A stretch of 64,000 nt of DNA from Brachypterus glaber (lineage: Eukaryota; Arthropoda; Insecta; Coleoptera; Kateretidae): contig OY294049.1 in assembly GCA_958510825.1 (NCBI GenBank), positions 5,890,001 to 5,954,000 of the forward strand, in the 5' to 3' direction. Below the pieces are notes generated by a model that was given only the letters and a program-made list of their open reading frames with translations, was not told the DNA's origin and did not search any database. How positions within the stretch are numbered: the first letter of the stretch is position 1; each line of letters opens with the position of its first letter. A program made the translations under genes and the position numbers. Of the stretch, positions 10,606 through 22,592 are shown piece by piece.

Positions 10606-11345
10606 TACAGTGTATCCCCTGAAAAAACGACTCTTGTAAAAGGTAAAAATTCTCTTTTTTTTTTTTTTCATTTTTTGGGGTTCAGCCCTGCTTGATGTAG
10701 GTAAGATTAATTTGTAACATAATTTCAGTTTTGAAAAATCAAATATGCCTTGGAAGTTATTAAAAAACCTATTTTCTGTTGAGTAATATGCCTTTTATGT
10801 GGCAAATACAACAAAAAGTTTTTAAGAAAAGTTGTTTAGAATCAACTTCTAGGTTCCTATCCCAAATTTAAAAATTCTCGGCCAACTTTGTTAAAAGTAA
10901 AATTCTTTGATTTGGGAATGAAATATTACAAGAACATGTGAGAAATCAAAGTTGGCCGAGGATTATGAAATTTGGAATAGGGACCTAGATTTTGATTTCA
11001 AACAACTTTTATGAATAACTTTTTGACATATCTGTTACAAAAAAGCTAATATAGAAAATTAAAAAAAAAATCATAGTTGGCCGAGGATTTTGAAATTTGG
11101 TATGTTGATTCTTAACAACTTTTCTTAATAACTTTTTGTTGTATCTGACACATAAAAGGCACTTTACACTAAGAAAAATATGTTTTTTAAAAACTTCCAA
11201 GGCACACCTGATTTTTCAAAACTGAAATTATGTTAGAAATTAATCTTTAATCAAGCAGGACTAAATCCCAAAAAATGAAAATTTAAATCGAAATTTGTTT
11301 ACCTGTTACAAGAGTCGTTTCACCAATCCGGGGATGTCCCTTGGA
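10606..11345. mobile_element. Foldback element, about 730 bp
   Basis: The left arm (CGACTCTTGTAAAAGGTAAA, then CCTGCTTGA, ATAATTTCAGTTTTGAAAAA) pairs with the right arm (TTTTTCAAAACTGAAATTAT, then TCAAGCAGG, TTTACCTGTTACAAGAGTCG). The interior repeats a TGGCCGAGGATT motif (10950, 11078, and its complement near 10870), so the middle is also partly palindromic. Open frames inside are artefacts of the repeats. Confidence 0.75.
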
Positions 11346-12026
11346 ATTTATTAATAGGCTGGAGCGATACCCTCGTTTTTAAGGAAAACTGTTGGAAATG
11401 CGAAAAAATTATGTTTTTTGAGTTATTATTTGCTCCTCCAATTAAATAAAAGTAAAACTGACAAATAAAGGAAAATACATGTATAGTTTATTTAAAAACA
11501 ATCCTTATTTATTTGGGTCAATAACAAATTAAAACAAAAACTATATTAGATAAATAACATAGACCCACAATTTAAAATTAAGTCAATAACTATTAATGAG
11601 ACTATACTTTCCTACGTATTATTGTGCTAAAAACTGCTGACGTTGTTATTGTGCCACAATATTTTCTTATTAGTTTGGTAATTTTTTGTAAGTTTGTTTG
11701 GTTGTTTGCAGTTTGTTTATTTTTAACCCATTAGAATAAAGATATGTTTATCGTTAATGTAGTAAAGTTTCGGGTGATTATAAAAAAAATTGAATGCAGT
11801 AAAAAAATACAATGTTTTAACATGGCAATAATTAGCTCACCCACCTTATTTAAGTAAGATGTAATGTATGTGACACATAATTTGATCCTTTATTTGCTCA
11901 AGAATATTAATTATTTTTAAATTTTTATATTTTTTACTTATTTAAACATACACACATATAATACTTTCAAAATAATATATGGAAAGTTTTATACGATATT
12001 ATTTAATATTATCAGGGGTAATATCA
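11346..12026. other. No feature recognised
   Basis: AT-rich DNA with no supported gene or repeat end. Confidence 0.4.
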
Positions 12027-12192
12027 TAAGTGATACTAGGTTAGGTATCGGTAGTTTTTTACATACATTTTACGAATATTAATCCCAATGACGAAAATGC
12101 AACGACTGCTTTAGCAGGAGTTGCATTTTCCAAAAATTGAGATTAATATGAGCAAAATTTGAAAAAAAGCACCTGTACCTAACATAGTATCA
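12027..12192. repeat. Small foldback with central GC-richer hairpin
   Basis: GTGATACTAGGTTAGGTA near 12030 pairs with TACCTAACATAGTATCAC near 12190. Inside, GAAAATGCAAC and CTGC-TTTA-GCAG and GTTGCATTTTC form a second strong hairpin (about 12094-12131), framed by ATATTAATC and GATTAATAT. This gives a stem-within-a-stem structure without coding content. Confidence 0.75.
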
Positions 12193-12373
12193 CAAATTGA
12201 TATTTAGGGAGAGAATATAATTTATGTTTAATACCTCTTAATTATAACGTATTAATCCACAAATAAGTTATATTTTATAAATTAAAAAGCAATCAATAAG
12301 CACGATTTTAGATTAGAGAAAAGAGGGGTAAAAAACCATCGTATGAGTATTTTCACTTATCAGTACAGCATAC

Positions 12374-12695
12374 TACAGTTGATTTCAACAAAACTGGAAA
12401 AGTGGGGTTAAGTAAAATTTCATGTTTTCCATAAAATTTAGTTGTGTGAATGTGGATTATTTAAATGGGGTTATGCCTGTTTGAAAAATAAGGTTAGTTT
12501 AACCATGTCAAAAATCATATGTTATTCTATGCATTTGTGTTTAGTAACATTTTTTGACTTTGACATTGATGTGGCAATAACAATATTGACAATAAATTTA
12601 TTAACAAGTAAACAAATATTTGTCAAATGAAAGATAGTTCACAATGTAATTTTTTTTATAACCCCACTTTTCCAGTTTTGTTGAAATGAACTGTA
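12374..12695. mobile_element. Foldback MITE (322 bp)
   Basis: TACAGTTGATTTCAACAAAA-CTGGAAAAGTGGGGTTA at the left is matched by TAACCCCACTTTTCCAG-TTTTGTTGAAATGAACTGTA at the right, a 36-38 bp terminal inverted repeat with about two mismatches. The next foldback starts two bases later. The 62-codon frame inside is not a gene. Confidence 0.85.
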
Positions 12696-12697
12696 CA

Positions 12698-13551
12698 TAC
12701 AGTGCGTGCATTAAGTCTGGAATCACCCGAATAACTTTTCAGTTACAAGTAAAATACAAAAATCCTCAGACAGGTCGATTTATATTTTTAATTCTGCAAA
12801 TTTTGGTCTAAAAAAAGTTATCAAAATTGGCACCCCCTTACACCCTCACCCCCCAACTTTTTTTTTCAAATAGCAACCTACCCCTTGTGATACATCATGG
12901 AAAGGTTATTTAATAAGCTTTCCAACAGTGTATGATAAAGCCTATTTTGTTAAAGGGTCTATGAAAAAACGCATGTTTTATTTAAACATTGTTTGTGTGA
13001 AATATTACGCATAATATGGTAATTGTTGCCCTATTTCCTACTTGGCACCTTCCTGAGAATCTAAATAAGGTTTTTTTAAACTTATTGTAATATTTTATAC
13101 CCTGTTGAAAAATGCAATTTTTTTTCTTTTTATTGACCAATTTTATGTTTACTATTTAATCGATTTTAATCCCGTTTTTTTACTGTCCACTGTCAAAGAG
13201 CTGAAGGACATCAATTTGAACATTTATAGTGAACTAAAGTTATACTTTACATGTCTTTATAATAAACTAAATTGTGCATTTTATCATTAGCCCTTTACCA
13301 AATTATGCTTTATTATACACCGTTGGAAAGCTTATTAAATTACCTTTCCAACGAAGTGTCACAAGGGGTAGGTTGCTATTTGAAAAAAAAAGTTGGGGGG
13401 TGAGGGTGCAAGGGGGTGCAAATTTTAATAACTTTTATTACACCATAATTTGCAAAATTAAAAATAAAAATCGACCTATCCGAGGGTTTTTGTGTTTTAC
13501 TTGTAACTAAAAAGTTAATCGGGTGATTCCAGACTTAATGCACGCACTGTA
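12698..13551. mobile_element. Foldback element with long arms (854 bp)
   Basis: The element begins TACAGTGCGTGCATTAAGTC and ends GACTTAATGCACGCACTGTA. The arms pair for about 250 bases, through GGTGATTCC, CTTGTAACT, ACCCTCACCCCCCAACTTTT and AGCAACCTACCCCTTGTG and their complements. TA dinucleotides at the ends fit a Tc1/mariner-type target. The two frames at 13105-13510 fall in the arms and are artefacts. Confidence 0.9.
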
Positions 13552-13975
13552 TATATAAATTATATTCTCATATCCAATATTATATAATATTATTATATAC
13601 AATATTATATAATATTATTATATCCAATATTATATTAAATTATTATATCCAAAGCTCCAAAGTACCTATTAATTTAAATAAAGCACAAACTAAAGTTTAA
13701 AAACAAAAAGACATAATGAAAACAAGCAGGAAAATATTTTGAAATTCAAACAAACAACTAAATTATAAAAGTTTTATTTTATTATTCTATTATTTGTTTT
13801 TTCTTTTCTTTTACCCTTTTCAAATGGAGCCACTCATGTGTGTAATAATATATCGTGCTTGACTGTAGCATTCTCTATTTTCTTAATAAACACGACATTA
13901 AAACTCTTAAAATTTCAAAACGTAAGGCATCGTCATATCTTGAAGTCAAATATTTATAATAGTTATTTATAATAC
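13552..13975. other. AT-rich spacer with short TATAATATTA repeats
   Basis: Bases 13570-13650 hold repeated CAATATTATATAATATTATT-like words. No gene is recognised. Confidence 0.5.
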
Positions 13976-14105
13976 AAGGGCGAAAATTTAAATTTTTCAA
14001 TTGAGTAGGTTTTCAGAAGCCGAGGGCCGGCCGATAGGGCCGGCCCGAGGGTAATAAACCTACGAAATCGATATTTTACTTTTTGCCCGTGCATTATACA
14101 ATATT
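13976..14105. repeat. Mini-element with GC-rich palindromic core
   Basis: GGGCGAAAA at the left and TTTTTGCCC at the right enclose a core, GAGGGCCGGCC-GATA-GGGCCGGCCC. This core is the most GC-rich part of the region and nearly palindromic. It is preceded by ATAGTTATTTATAATACAAG, a stretch shared at the ends of unrelated repeats at 8822, 25259 and 35254. It is non-coding. Confidence 0.65.
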
Positions 14106-14640
14106 TTTAATTCGATTGTTACTAATTATAATAAAATATTAAAATATACTTAATTTTAAAGTGCAAAATATTTCTTTTTACTGTCTTATTACTTATCTAG
14201 TTATCCATGACAAATTGCTGTCAAATCAAATCGCTACAAAAACAATTGAATCGTTTGTTTTGCTTGCGGTTTCATTTTCAAGTTAAAAAAGCTATAGCTT
14301 GGTGATTAATTTCTGTTAAAATGTGTCTGTTGTGAAAATAATACCTGTGAAACCGTTCTATGAATATTATAAACATTGAAAGTGATTTTACAATTGAAAT
14401 TTTGTGTTTTTAATTTATTTTAGTGGGTGAATATAGATTAATCAGTTGACATATATTTTAAGGTTATGTTATGGATTTTTTTTTATTTTGTATGAAATGA
14501 TTATAATAACTGTATCTGGTCAAAAAGAACGGTTAGTTCAAGACCTAAAGTGACCAAAAGGTCATAAGTATTTCTTTATAAATATTACAGTAAAGGTAAA
14601 GCATCTTCTTTTAAAAAGCTTAAAAATAACAAGTTTTAGT
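14106..14640. other. No feature recognised
   Basis: AT-rich DNA; no supported gene or repeat end. Confidence 0.4.
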
Positions 14641-14700
14641 TAGCGGGCGAAAAAATCTTTTTGGCCCTAGGGCCACAAAGTTCAACTTTTTGCCCGTAAA
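14641..14700. repeat. 60-bp mini-palindrome, GGGC ends and GGCCCTAGGGCC core
   Basis: GCGGGCGAAAAA, then a perfect 12-bp palindrome GGCCCTAGGGCC, then CTTTTTGCCCG. The plan is the same as at 13976-14105 but less than half the size. Confidence 0.65.
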
Positions 14701-15880
14701 ACATGAACAAAAAGTTTCGTTTTTAGAATCAATCGAATAAAAAATTATATGATTATGTAAAGAATTCTCAATAAACCTATGGATGTAACACATGCTTAAA
14801 CAAGTATAAATTACAATCACAATAATTGTAATTACACAATTTACACGGATTTTTACCCAAGCAGCTGAAAGCACTTTTTTAGGTAACTTTTGGCGCTTGT
14901 AGTTACAGGTGTTTTGTATTGTTTGGGGGGTGTTTTGATGGTTAAGATAATTTTGAGTGATAGAATTGTCATATTTTTAAAATAAATTATAGCAGAAATC
15001 CAAATAATAGCTGGAAATTATTATAAATATCAAATAAAGCTGGTAATTACAGCGCAGTTCTTTTTTGCTATCAGGCCAGGTTTTTTAGATAAATGAATGA
15101 GAAATTTTAGCCAAAAATCATTACTTTAAGGTAAAACACCCAATAGTTGACACTACCCCAACAGATGACAGTTTTAAATAAAACAACCTAAAATAAGATT
15201 ACATTACATTTATTAAGGCGAAATAAATAATATATGGGCACCTAGTACCATCTAGTCTTAGATTTTACAACTGAAGATTAAGTGATGAGTTGCGTTTTAA
15301 TATGGCAGACAATTTTTTAGTGGAGTGTTTTTGTTCGCAATTTTTTTACAGTTTCTTAAGGCAAGTGCTAAGAAATTGGGTGTTTTTAATTTTCAGTATT
15401 TAGTGAATAATACGTATTTATGCATGCTAATCTTAATTACAGGCTTTTATGGTTTCAAATCAAACTTTTTCTGATTATTTACTCAATAAGACAGTTTTAG
15501 CTTTTTACATAGGGGGTGTCAACCACTAGATTAAAAAATCAACAAATTTCAATAGTTGACAGCTAATTTTACGGCTCTTGGGGATCGTTTAAAATACTGT
15601 ATTATACACCTCAGGGTGACCACACTTTTTCTCTTTTTCTCAGCGTATTTTTTTTATTTCAAGATATAATAATTATGATTAGTTTCTTTAATAAAATTGC
15701 TGAGATAACTCTACTCGGACATCATTTATTTTCTGACATACACTTTATCTTTTCGTTTCATTCTCCTTATAGTTTCTGTAAATTGGATCTTTACAAAAAG
15801 TGTTGGAATAGAAATGAGGCCATTAATGAACAAATAAGTCCGATTTGCTAAAAAATTCATTTAAAATTAATACACGTTAT
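14701..15880. other. Mostly unassigned; possible weak inverted repeat
   Basis: CAATAGTTGACACTACCCC near 15141 and GGGGGTGTCAACCACTAG near 15510 are inverted relatives and may mark an old element. A 35-codon frame from ATGGCAGAC near 15302 has no support. Nothing else was recognised. Confidence 0.35.
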
Positions 15881-15882
15881 TA

Positions 15883-16764
15883 GGGGAATGTAGGGTAACG
15901 GTGCGCAGTGGGTAACCGTGCGCACCACCGAAAATTCATATTACGAGACATCTCTGGCGTCCATGCTTGAGGGGCATGTCTAACTATTCGCTAGCAATAA
16001 AAACTGCGACCGACAAATTAAAGTTTTTCACAATATTTTAATATGTGTGGATTGATGTTTGTTGTTATTATTTTGCACGTGTACGAAATAGAACGGTATG
16101 TTCATAATTGTTGACCGATTATTCTAAAATAAATATATTCTTGAAGGATATGATCATTTGCATTTATCCATGCAATTTTGGTAAATTTAATTAAATAGTT
16201 TTTGTTATGTAAAGTGATTTATTTTTAAGTTCATGATGGGGTTTATGATACGCATTCCCCTCATTCAATTAAATAGTAACAAAATTAAATAAAAAACAAG
16301 TTTTTAGTGTTAAAACCTTTCTAATAATAATATGTTACGTATGACAAAAAAGTAGAAAATAAAATAATTATACAAATGTAAAAAACAATATTTTTAAAAG
16401 AAGGGTTTTGTAAGCAGTCTTTAAACGATCAAAAATTCCAAAACCTTTCTTTTAAATATTAACTTTTTGAAAACCTGTATACAAATCTTGTTGTTAATAA
16501 ATATTTTTGAATTATTTTCTGTTTTTATCTTTTCCCCAACAGGTGCGCACCAGTGCCTCTTGGGGTGGGGAATTATACACAAATGCACTTTTGTATTTTA
16601 CATTTTTATTGTGATTATGGTAAAAGCTACCTAAGTTTTAATGATACGTAATGATAGTCTAATAAGTAAGGCTTCTTTTGCCACTTATAAATTTTTTGAA
16701 ATATTCCTAAGGTGCTGGTCATATCAAGTTTCGCTTAGGTGCGCACCGTTATCCGACTTTCCTC
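15883..16764. mobile_element. Short pogo/Tc1-like element with TA target site (882 bp)
   Basis: The left end GGGGAATGTAGGGTAACGGT-GCGCA and the right end TGCGCACC-GTTATCCGACTTTCCTC are inverted repeats of about 26 bases. Both are flanked by TA. A second internal GGGTAACCGTGCGCACC lies next to the left end. The G-rich terminus resembles those at 59083-60013 and 62491-63338, which carry pogo-type coding remnants. No coding remnant was found here. Confidence 0.75.
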
Positions 16765-16862
16765 TAAACTATTAATAAATGCATATTTTTTGCTCTTGTG
16801 TAAAAAAACTAAAAAGCTGCTTAAGAATATATTTTTTAATTTAAATTTTGTTATGGGGTAAA

Positions 16863-17919
16863 CGGTGTTTAATAAATAGGGGTAATTCTTTATTCAAAAA
16901 CATGAAAAAGTTTTTATAAAGGTTGGTTTGGAAATGCACAATACGCCCCCCCCCTAAGGGTCTGTATGAAATATAGTTTGTATTAAATATCTCTGGAACC
17001 GTATCAGCTACAGCAACGAAATTTGCAACAGGCAGATAAAACCAATGTTCCTATTTTTTATTTGATAACTTTAATCAGAAACGTGCAGATTGGGGACCTG
17101 TTTTCACCTTTTTTGCCCCAAACTATTTGATCTATAGTTTTTTTATTATTAAAATATGATTCTCTAATCGAAAATACAATAAAAATATATTATTTATATA
17201 ACAACATAATAGTTCTCGAGAAAATTGCATTTAAAGAGATAATTTCACGTTCTAAGAAGCAACGATAGGAATTGTAAAATGCGTCAATATTTTTTTCAAT
17301 AGAGGATAATTCTAAATTAAACACTTAAGAAAAAGTTTCTATACACTCAAGTCCAAAATTCAGTTTTAGAAAATAGACAGCTTAAGGGGTGTGCACTGCA
17401 CCCGATTCAGCTCCCTTAAAAACGATTTGAAATTGTAAATTTGTTCTCATAGTTTTTGAAGATTTTTTATTGACGCTTTTTTGTTATAAACTAAATTAAG
17501 TTCACATTTTTGATGCTCCGTTTGTCAAATAATCTCTATAACTGAAATTAACTCGAAAACGGCTTGTCCCACGATGCTACATAGTACCTTTTTATGTAAT
17601 TTTAACTAAGAGAAATTGAGAAAATGTAAAAAACAATAACAGACAAAAAAATTGGTGCAGAGAAGTGACAAAGGCCCCCATTTTACACGACCCTGGTTAA
17701 AGTTACCAAATAGAAATTACAAAAGAAAGATATTCTTTATATTGGAGCATGTGACAAAGTTCCTCGCTCTAGTTCATAGGGTTCCAGAGCTATATAATAA
17801 AAACCCTATTTTCGATAGACCTTTAGGACACATTCCAGGATAAACCTCCATATAAACTTTTTTTTATATGTCGAATCACCGCTTAACTTTGGTTCATCTA
17901 TTTGTAAAACACCCTGTAT
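16863..17919. mobile_element. Foldback family D, long copy
   Basis: The left part (GGTGTTTAATAAATAG, then AAAAAGTTTTTATAAAGG, TTGGTTTGGAAATG, then GCCCCCCCCCTAAGGG) is matched by the right part (CCTTTAGGACACATTCCAGG, CCATATAAACTTTTTTTTAT, TATTTGTAAAACACCCTGTA). These are the ends of the family whose tighter copies lie at 30252-30969, 43207-43463 and 57938-58533. The arms are diverged. A 63-codon frame inside is not a gene. Confidence 0.65.
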
Positions 17920-18895
17920 GTAGAGATAAAAGATAATTATTAATTAGATAATAATAATTAATGGTATCTAAGTTGTTAAATATTTAATAGATAATTAACC
18001 TTTTCAAATTTTCAGTATACAAATAACACTTGAATGAGTTTGTTTGATTAATAGCTAAATAATTATACATCTGCTTCACAATCATCTTCCAACTCATTAA
18101 TCAACTTGTAACTTCTAGTTAACTAATTGTACATTCTATTTTGATTACTTCATGATATTCATGTATATTTTACATTAATTTCTGCTATACTACATAATTT
18201 AAACTGATTAGAAATTGTTAAATCATCTATCACATGATAAATTACACCAAATTATTAAAGAGCTAAATGTTCCTCTTCTACTCAAAAATTTTTATGTAAA
18301 ACTTATTGAGTTATTAGTTATACCAAAAAAGTTTTATACAAAACATATTGAGTTATTGACTTAATAACAGCCAAGATAAAGCACATCAGTCGATTGGTTC
18401 TCTATTAATTGGGCTCCAAGCCAAAAAAAAGCAGATCTAAAATGTGTTTATTCGTTTGTCTTTTATACACTGCAAAAAAATGTGTAAATTTTTTTACTAC
18501 AACTATTATACAGTAGTTGGAGAAAAAAACTAAGATCTAATTTGCATATAATAGGCAAAAAAACACTGTGCTTTATATCTAAAAAATACAAGCCGATCGA
18601 GAAAAACGGAGAGGTTCCAAAATCACCGCATCAAATATAGCCAGACGCAACTAAAAGGATCCCAGCAAATAAAAAAAACACCTTTTTTGTAGAGCAGTGT
18701 TATTTTTAGAAGTCTCTATTATATTATAGTTAATAATATGCTCTTAAATATCCATCACAATTTATTCCTACTTATTTATCACTTATTTATTATACACTTA
18801 TTTATTTTATAACTTAATTGTTTGGACTTTTTGTTTGCTTATATAAAATTTATGAAGGCATTTTCAAATAAAAATACGAAATTTTATTTCTGACA
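17920..18895. other. No feature recognised
   Basis: AT-rich DNA. A slightly GC-richer patch at 18590-18670 (AGCCGATCGAGAAAAACGG) gave no recognisable protein in any frame. Confidence 0.4.
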
Positions 18896-19060
18896 GTGAC
18901 AAGAGAATATTATATTATGATCCAAGGACGAGAATAGTATATTCTATAACTAGTATGGAATATACAATATTCCGCGCGAGCGGAAAGTTTGTCATACGAG
19001 CCGGCAGGCGAGTATGACGGTCCCGCGAGCGCGAAATAACTATTCCATACGTGTTGTAGA
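18896..19060. repeat. Palindromic GC-rich cluster
   Basis: TATGGAATA and TATTCCATA enclose GCGCGAGCGG with CCGCGAGCGCG, and TCATACGAGCC with GGCGAGTATGA. Together they form a nested stem over roughly 18953-19051. Related words (ACGAGAATA, AATATTCTCG, CAGTATGACAGAATAT) recur at 20065-20125, so an element may span both places. A 74-codon minus-strand frame is a by-product. Confidence 0.55.
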
Positions 19061-20160
19061 CTATACTTTTTCTTCGACTGCAAATATGATACACTGTTGA
19101 AAACAATGTTTTTTGTGACTCGACATTGAAATGCAACAAAACACTATTTTTAAATAAAGCAATTAATGTTATTAAATAATTTTATCAAATCAGTACTTAC
19201 AAAAGATTTTTATTTAATTTTAGTACATATTGACAAACTATAATGCAAAAATTGAAGGTTTTGTCAGATTGTTGTGACAGATATCAGGTTTAAATATTTA
19301 ACAATAGATCAAGCAGTTTTAATTTTTTAAACTAAATTGATAAAAAACTGGTCAAATATTAAGAAAAACTAATAAACTTTATGTAATTTTAACGCAAAAC
19401 TTTAAATTGCATTAAATGATTCAATATTTCATGATAAAATAAATATATAAATACAGTTTCCTTTAGTTTTATAAACAAGAGATGGCACTACATGTGCTCA
19501 TTCTAACACTTGATACGGAATATTCATAGCGTATCTAGAGCTAGAATGGATTCATTTTGTGTTTGAAAAGTGTGTGTATTTGCTTACATTCTAAAGCAGT
19601 CGTAGAAAAATAATGTTTCTCGGTTTCTCAGAGATTGTGAATCGAGGCATGAGCCGAGATTCTCAACCGCGTAAGACCAAGATTTATTTCTCATCCGTGT
19701 ATCATACGCTATTTTTTATTCGCTTGTAAACATATTTTTAACAAAAAAAAAACTAAAAATAATAAGTAAAATTAGTTTTAATTTGGTTGTCAGTTATCTG
19801 ACAATTTTCCATAAGGGACCGCAAAGGTTTTGGCGGGCTGCCGTCCGCCAAAATAAAACAAAAGACAAACTCTTAACAAAAGTGTCACTTCTAACCGAAA
19901 AATGTCGCTTTATAATACAAGCGAATAAAAAAACCATTTTGAAAAACTTCAAAATTGATACCATGATTGCAACCTTGGTCAAAACAACTAATATTGAAAC
20001 CAATCATAAAAATAAAAAGTACAAAATAGTTGCTAATAATGAAATGAAATAGGGTATATAGACGAATATTCTATTACAAGAACGAGAATATAATATTCTC
20101 GCACAGTATGACAGAATATAGTAATTCTGTTTTTAAAAATTATTTAATAATGATGCTAGT
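19061..20160. other. No gene recognised; one hairpin
   Basis: TTTTGGCGG and CCGCCAAAA near 19829-19855 form a 9-bp hairpin. The 89-codon (+) and 69-codon (-) frames overlap it on opposite strands and show no domain. AGAATATGACAG-like words link the right end to 18896-19060. Confidence 0.4.
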
Positions 20161-20174
20161 ATAACAATACACAA

Positions 20175-20222
20175 ATAAATAAATAAATAAATAAATAAAA
20201 AATAATTAAACAAATAAATAAA
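20175..20222. repeat. (AAAT)n microsatellite
   Basis: CAAATAAATAAATAAATAAA continues for about seven units, then degenerates. It may be a retroposon tail, but no retroposon body was identified upstream. Confidence 0.9.
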
Positions 20223-20804
20223 TATTCTAAAGTGGTCGCGAAAAAAATATGTAAAATGTTCAACCAACGAGATTTAAAATAATCACCTACCTCAATCTGC
20301 TTTTGTCCGGTTTGTGCAACATGTACCTGTACCTGACGTTTTCAGCAGGGATCCTAATAATACAAAATGGTGATGTTATATTGTAATAAAGTAATCTATT
20401 TTATTGAAATGAACATGTTGAAAAGAATAATCCCTGACAATAGTATTCGTAAAAGACGTGAGGGATTATTTTCCTATTCGAAGTGAGTTGTAAACAAGAG
20501 GCTTCAAATGAAAGAATACGAGGCTGGGAGAGCTAGAAATTTATAGCTGAAATCTTTTAAACCGCACATACATACTTTCCGTGACTTATAGAAGAATAAA
20601 AACTTTTAGTTTTTAATATAACATAGAATATTAAGCCAGTTTACAACGAAAAGAGTATCGTACTCATTGGACTAAATCAAAATAGTCCTGGTATAAATGT
20701 AATTGCAACTATTTACATCGTTCAAGTTAAGTGTAATGTACAAGATATACCGAGTGTAACAAATCCAAGGTACCCCCTTTTTTTCTTTAATCTTTTGTCA
20801 TAGG
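20223..20804. other. No gene recognised
   Basis: GAATAATCCCT and AGGGATTATTTTC near 20427-20472 form a short hairpin. Nothing else was recognised. Confidence 0.4.
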
Positions 20805-21231
20805 TACACGGAAAGAAATTAGTGGGCTCTGCGCTATACATTATAAGATATTTGGTAACAGTGGCAAATTATAGTGATTTAAGCTATAGATTATAAGGGA
20901 CACAATAACTAATAATGTTAAAAATAAATTGGAAACGATTATATATATTACAGACACGATTATATTTATTACAGGCACTATTATAAATTTACAGAAATTT
21001 TATTATATTATAAAAATTATTAGCACGGCAATAATTAAATCTATTAAAGCTATAAATGCCATACTATTTGTTATATTTTATTATTCACTAAACAATTAAA
21101 GTATTTCATATAAATTTTTACACTGACTGCCATAATTGTAAGAGAAAGCCTTGTATTTATATAATAAGCGATTATAATTTGCTTGGTATGTGTGTTATAG
21201 CGCTCCTAGCTATAATTTTTTTTTCCGTGTA
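20805..21231. mobile_element. Word-iterating element W1 (TATAAT words), CACGG ends
   Basis: TACACGGAAAGAAATT at the left and AATTTTTTTTTCCGTGTA at the right are inverted, and so is GCGCTATA with TATAGCGC just inside. The interior is packed with ATTATAA and TTATAAT words in both orientations (for example ACGATTATA, CTATTATAA, ATTATAAAAATTA). It is non-coding. Similar architecture with other words occurs at 26855-27090, 27840-28245, 32052-32197 and 56085-56315. Confidence 0.65.
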
Positions 21232-21516
21232 GACCATGATTACCTAAAATTACTCGAAATAATCTAAGTAACCTTAGAAAAATAAATTTACGCTAAGAAC
21301 TTTTTTTAAAACTTAAATTTGACAGATAAAAATCCTGCCCCTTCTTTAGTTTTCAAACCCAACTTTTGTCAATTTTTTTTGGTAACGCCGGTTAACCAAT
21401 ATGTTACTCTTTCTCTGTTTAATTGATGAGTTAAAAAGAGAGAGAAATACATATTCCCCTAACTTGGTTAGTAACCGCCGCTCCACAAAAAATAGGCATT
21501 TGTTACTAAAATTACG

Positions 21517-22066
21517 GCAGACTAACATCTCTACTCTAAATTTCTCTACTCCCTAACATCCCTACTCCATAACATCCCTACTCCCCAACAACTCTACTCC
21601 GTAACATCTCTACTCCATAACATCTCTACTCCGTAACAACTCTACTCCACACTATAAGGACTTTATTAGCCACTTAATAAAGAACAAAGAATCTTCTTCT
21701 TCTAGATTATTTTATTTTTTTCCTAGAAAACGTTTATCTTTAAATTCAAATCTAGAACAATCATAAATGAATTATTCTAAAAGCCAAAATGACCGCGTAC
21801 TCTTAATATGCACTAATAAGTAAGTAATTAATAAATTAAATTCATATTTGACAGTGACTTAGCATGACAAATATTCATTTGAGTTAAGACAAGTGGCTAA
21901 TCGAGTGCATATAGTGCGGAGTAGAGTTGTTACGGAGTAGAGATGTTATGGAGTAGAGATGTTACGGAGTAGAGTTGTTTTGGAGTAGGGGTGTTATGGA
22001 GTAGGGATGTTATGGAGTAGGGATGTTAGGGAGTAGAGAAATTTAGAGTAGAGATGTTAGTCACCC
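21517..22066. mobile_element. Foldback (FB)-type element with 16-bp minisatellite arms
   Basis: The left arm (about 21521-21651) is eight tandem copies of a 16-bp unit of the type TAACATCTCTACTCCA. The right arm (about 21918-22062) is the near-exact reverse complement with nine copies. The order of unit variants is mirrored in the two arms. The loop is about 260 bp and also has ATTAGCCACTT near one side and AAGTGGCTAAT near the other. AAAATTACG flanks both ends (21508-21516 and 22067-22075), a 9-bp direct repeat. Inverted arms made of short tandem units plus a 9-bp target duplication is the textbook design of Drosophila FB elements and related Mutator-like DNA transposons. No transposase is present. 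Confidence 0.85.
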
Positions 22067-22075
22067 AAAATTACG

Positions 22076-22592
22076 CATTACACAAAAATATGATTTTTAA
22101 GATTTATTTTCGTTTATAAAAACGTCTGTATTTATCATAAATAAAAATAAAAGATAAAGTTAGATTCTCTAATGATGGTACTTTTTAATGGTACCAGTGT
22201 ACCAATAAGGTGCGGTTTAAAAAAATGAGTTTTTAAGCAAAATCCTTCTTCACAATCTTTAAACAAAGGTATAAATAAAATTTTCAACATTTGATTCTTT
22301 ATCCTCAACCGGTTGGGTGTAGTTTCGAAAACAGAGCCGCATTAACTATGGGCTAGGTGGGACCCAGGGCCCACCACCAGAGGGGGCCCACCCAAGACTG
22401 TTTGGGTAAAAATTTAAATATACAAAAAATATTAATAATGCATAAAATCATCGACATTCAGAAAAAATCATGCGGTTTCGGATAGTATTGGAGATTTCGA
22501 CTTCGTCTCAATCTCCAAAATAATCCTCAACCTGTAAAATGCACTTACTACCCTTAATACTTAAATAACTATTGTAAGTTTGTTATAATATA
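22076..22592. other. No gene; GC-rich terminus-like segment
   Basis: At 22330-22395, GGGACCCAGGGCCCACC and GGGGGCCCACCC make a GC-rich, partly palindromic patch in AT-rich DNA that looks like the end of a DNA transposon. No partner end was found. Confidence 0.4.

Noticed and set aside
15302..15410. Small gene starting ATGGCAGAC
   Set aside because: 35 codons, no motif, no splice or promoter support; expected by chance.
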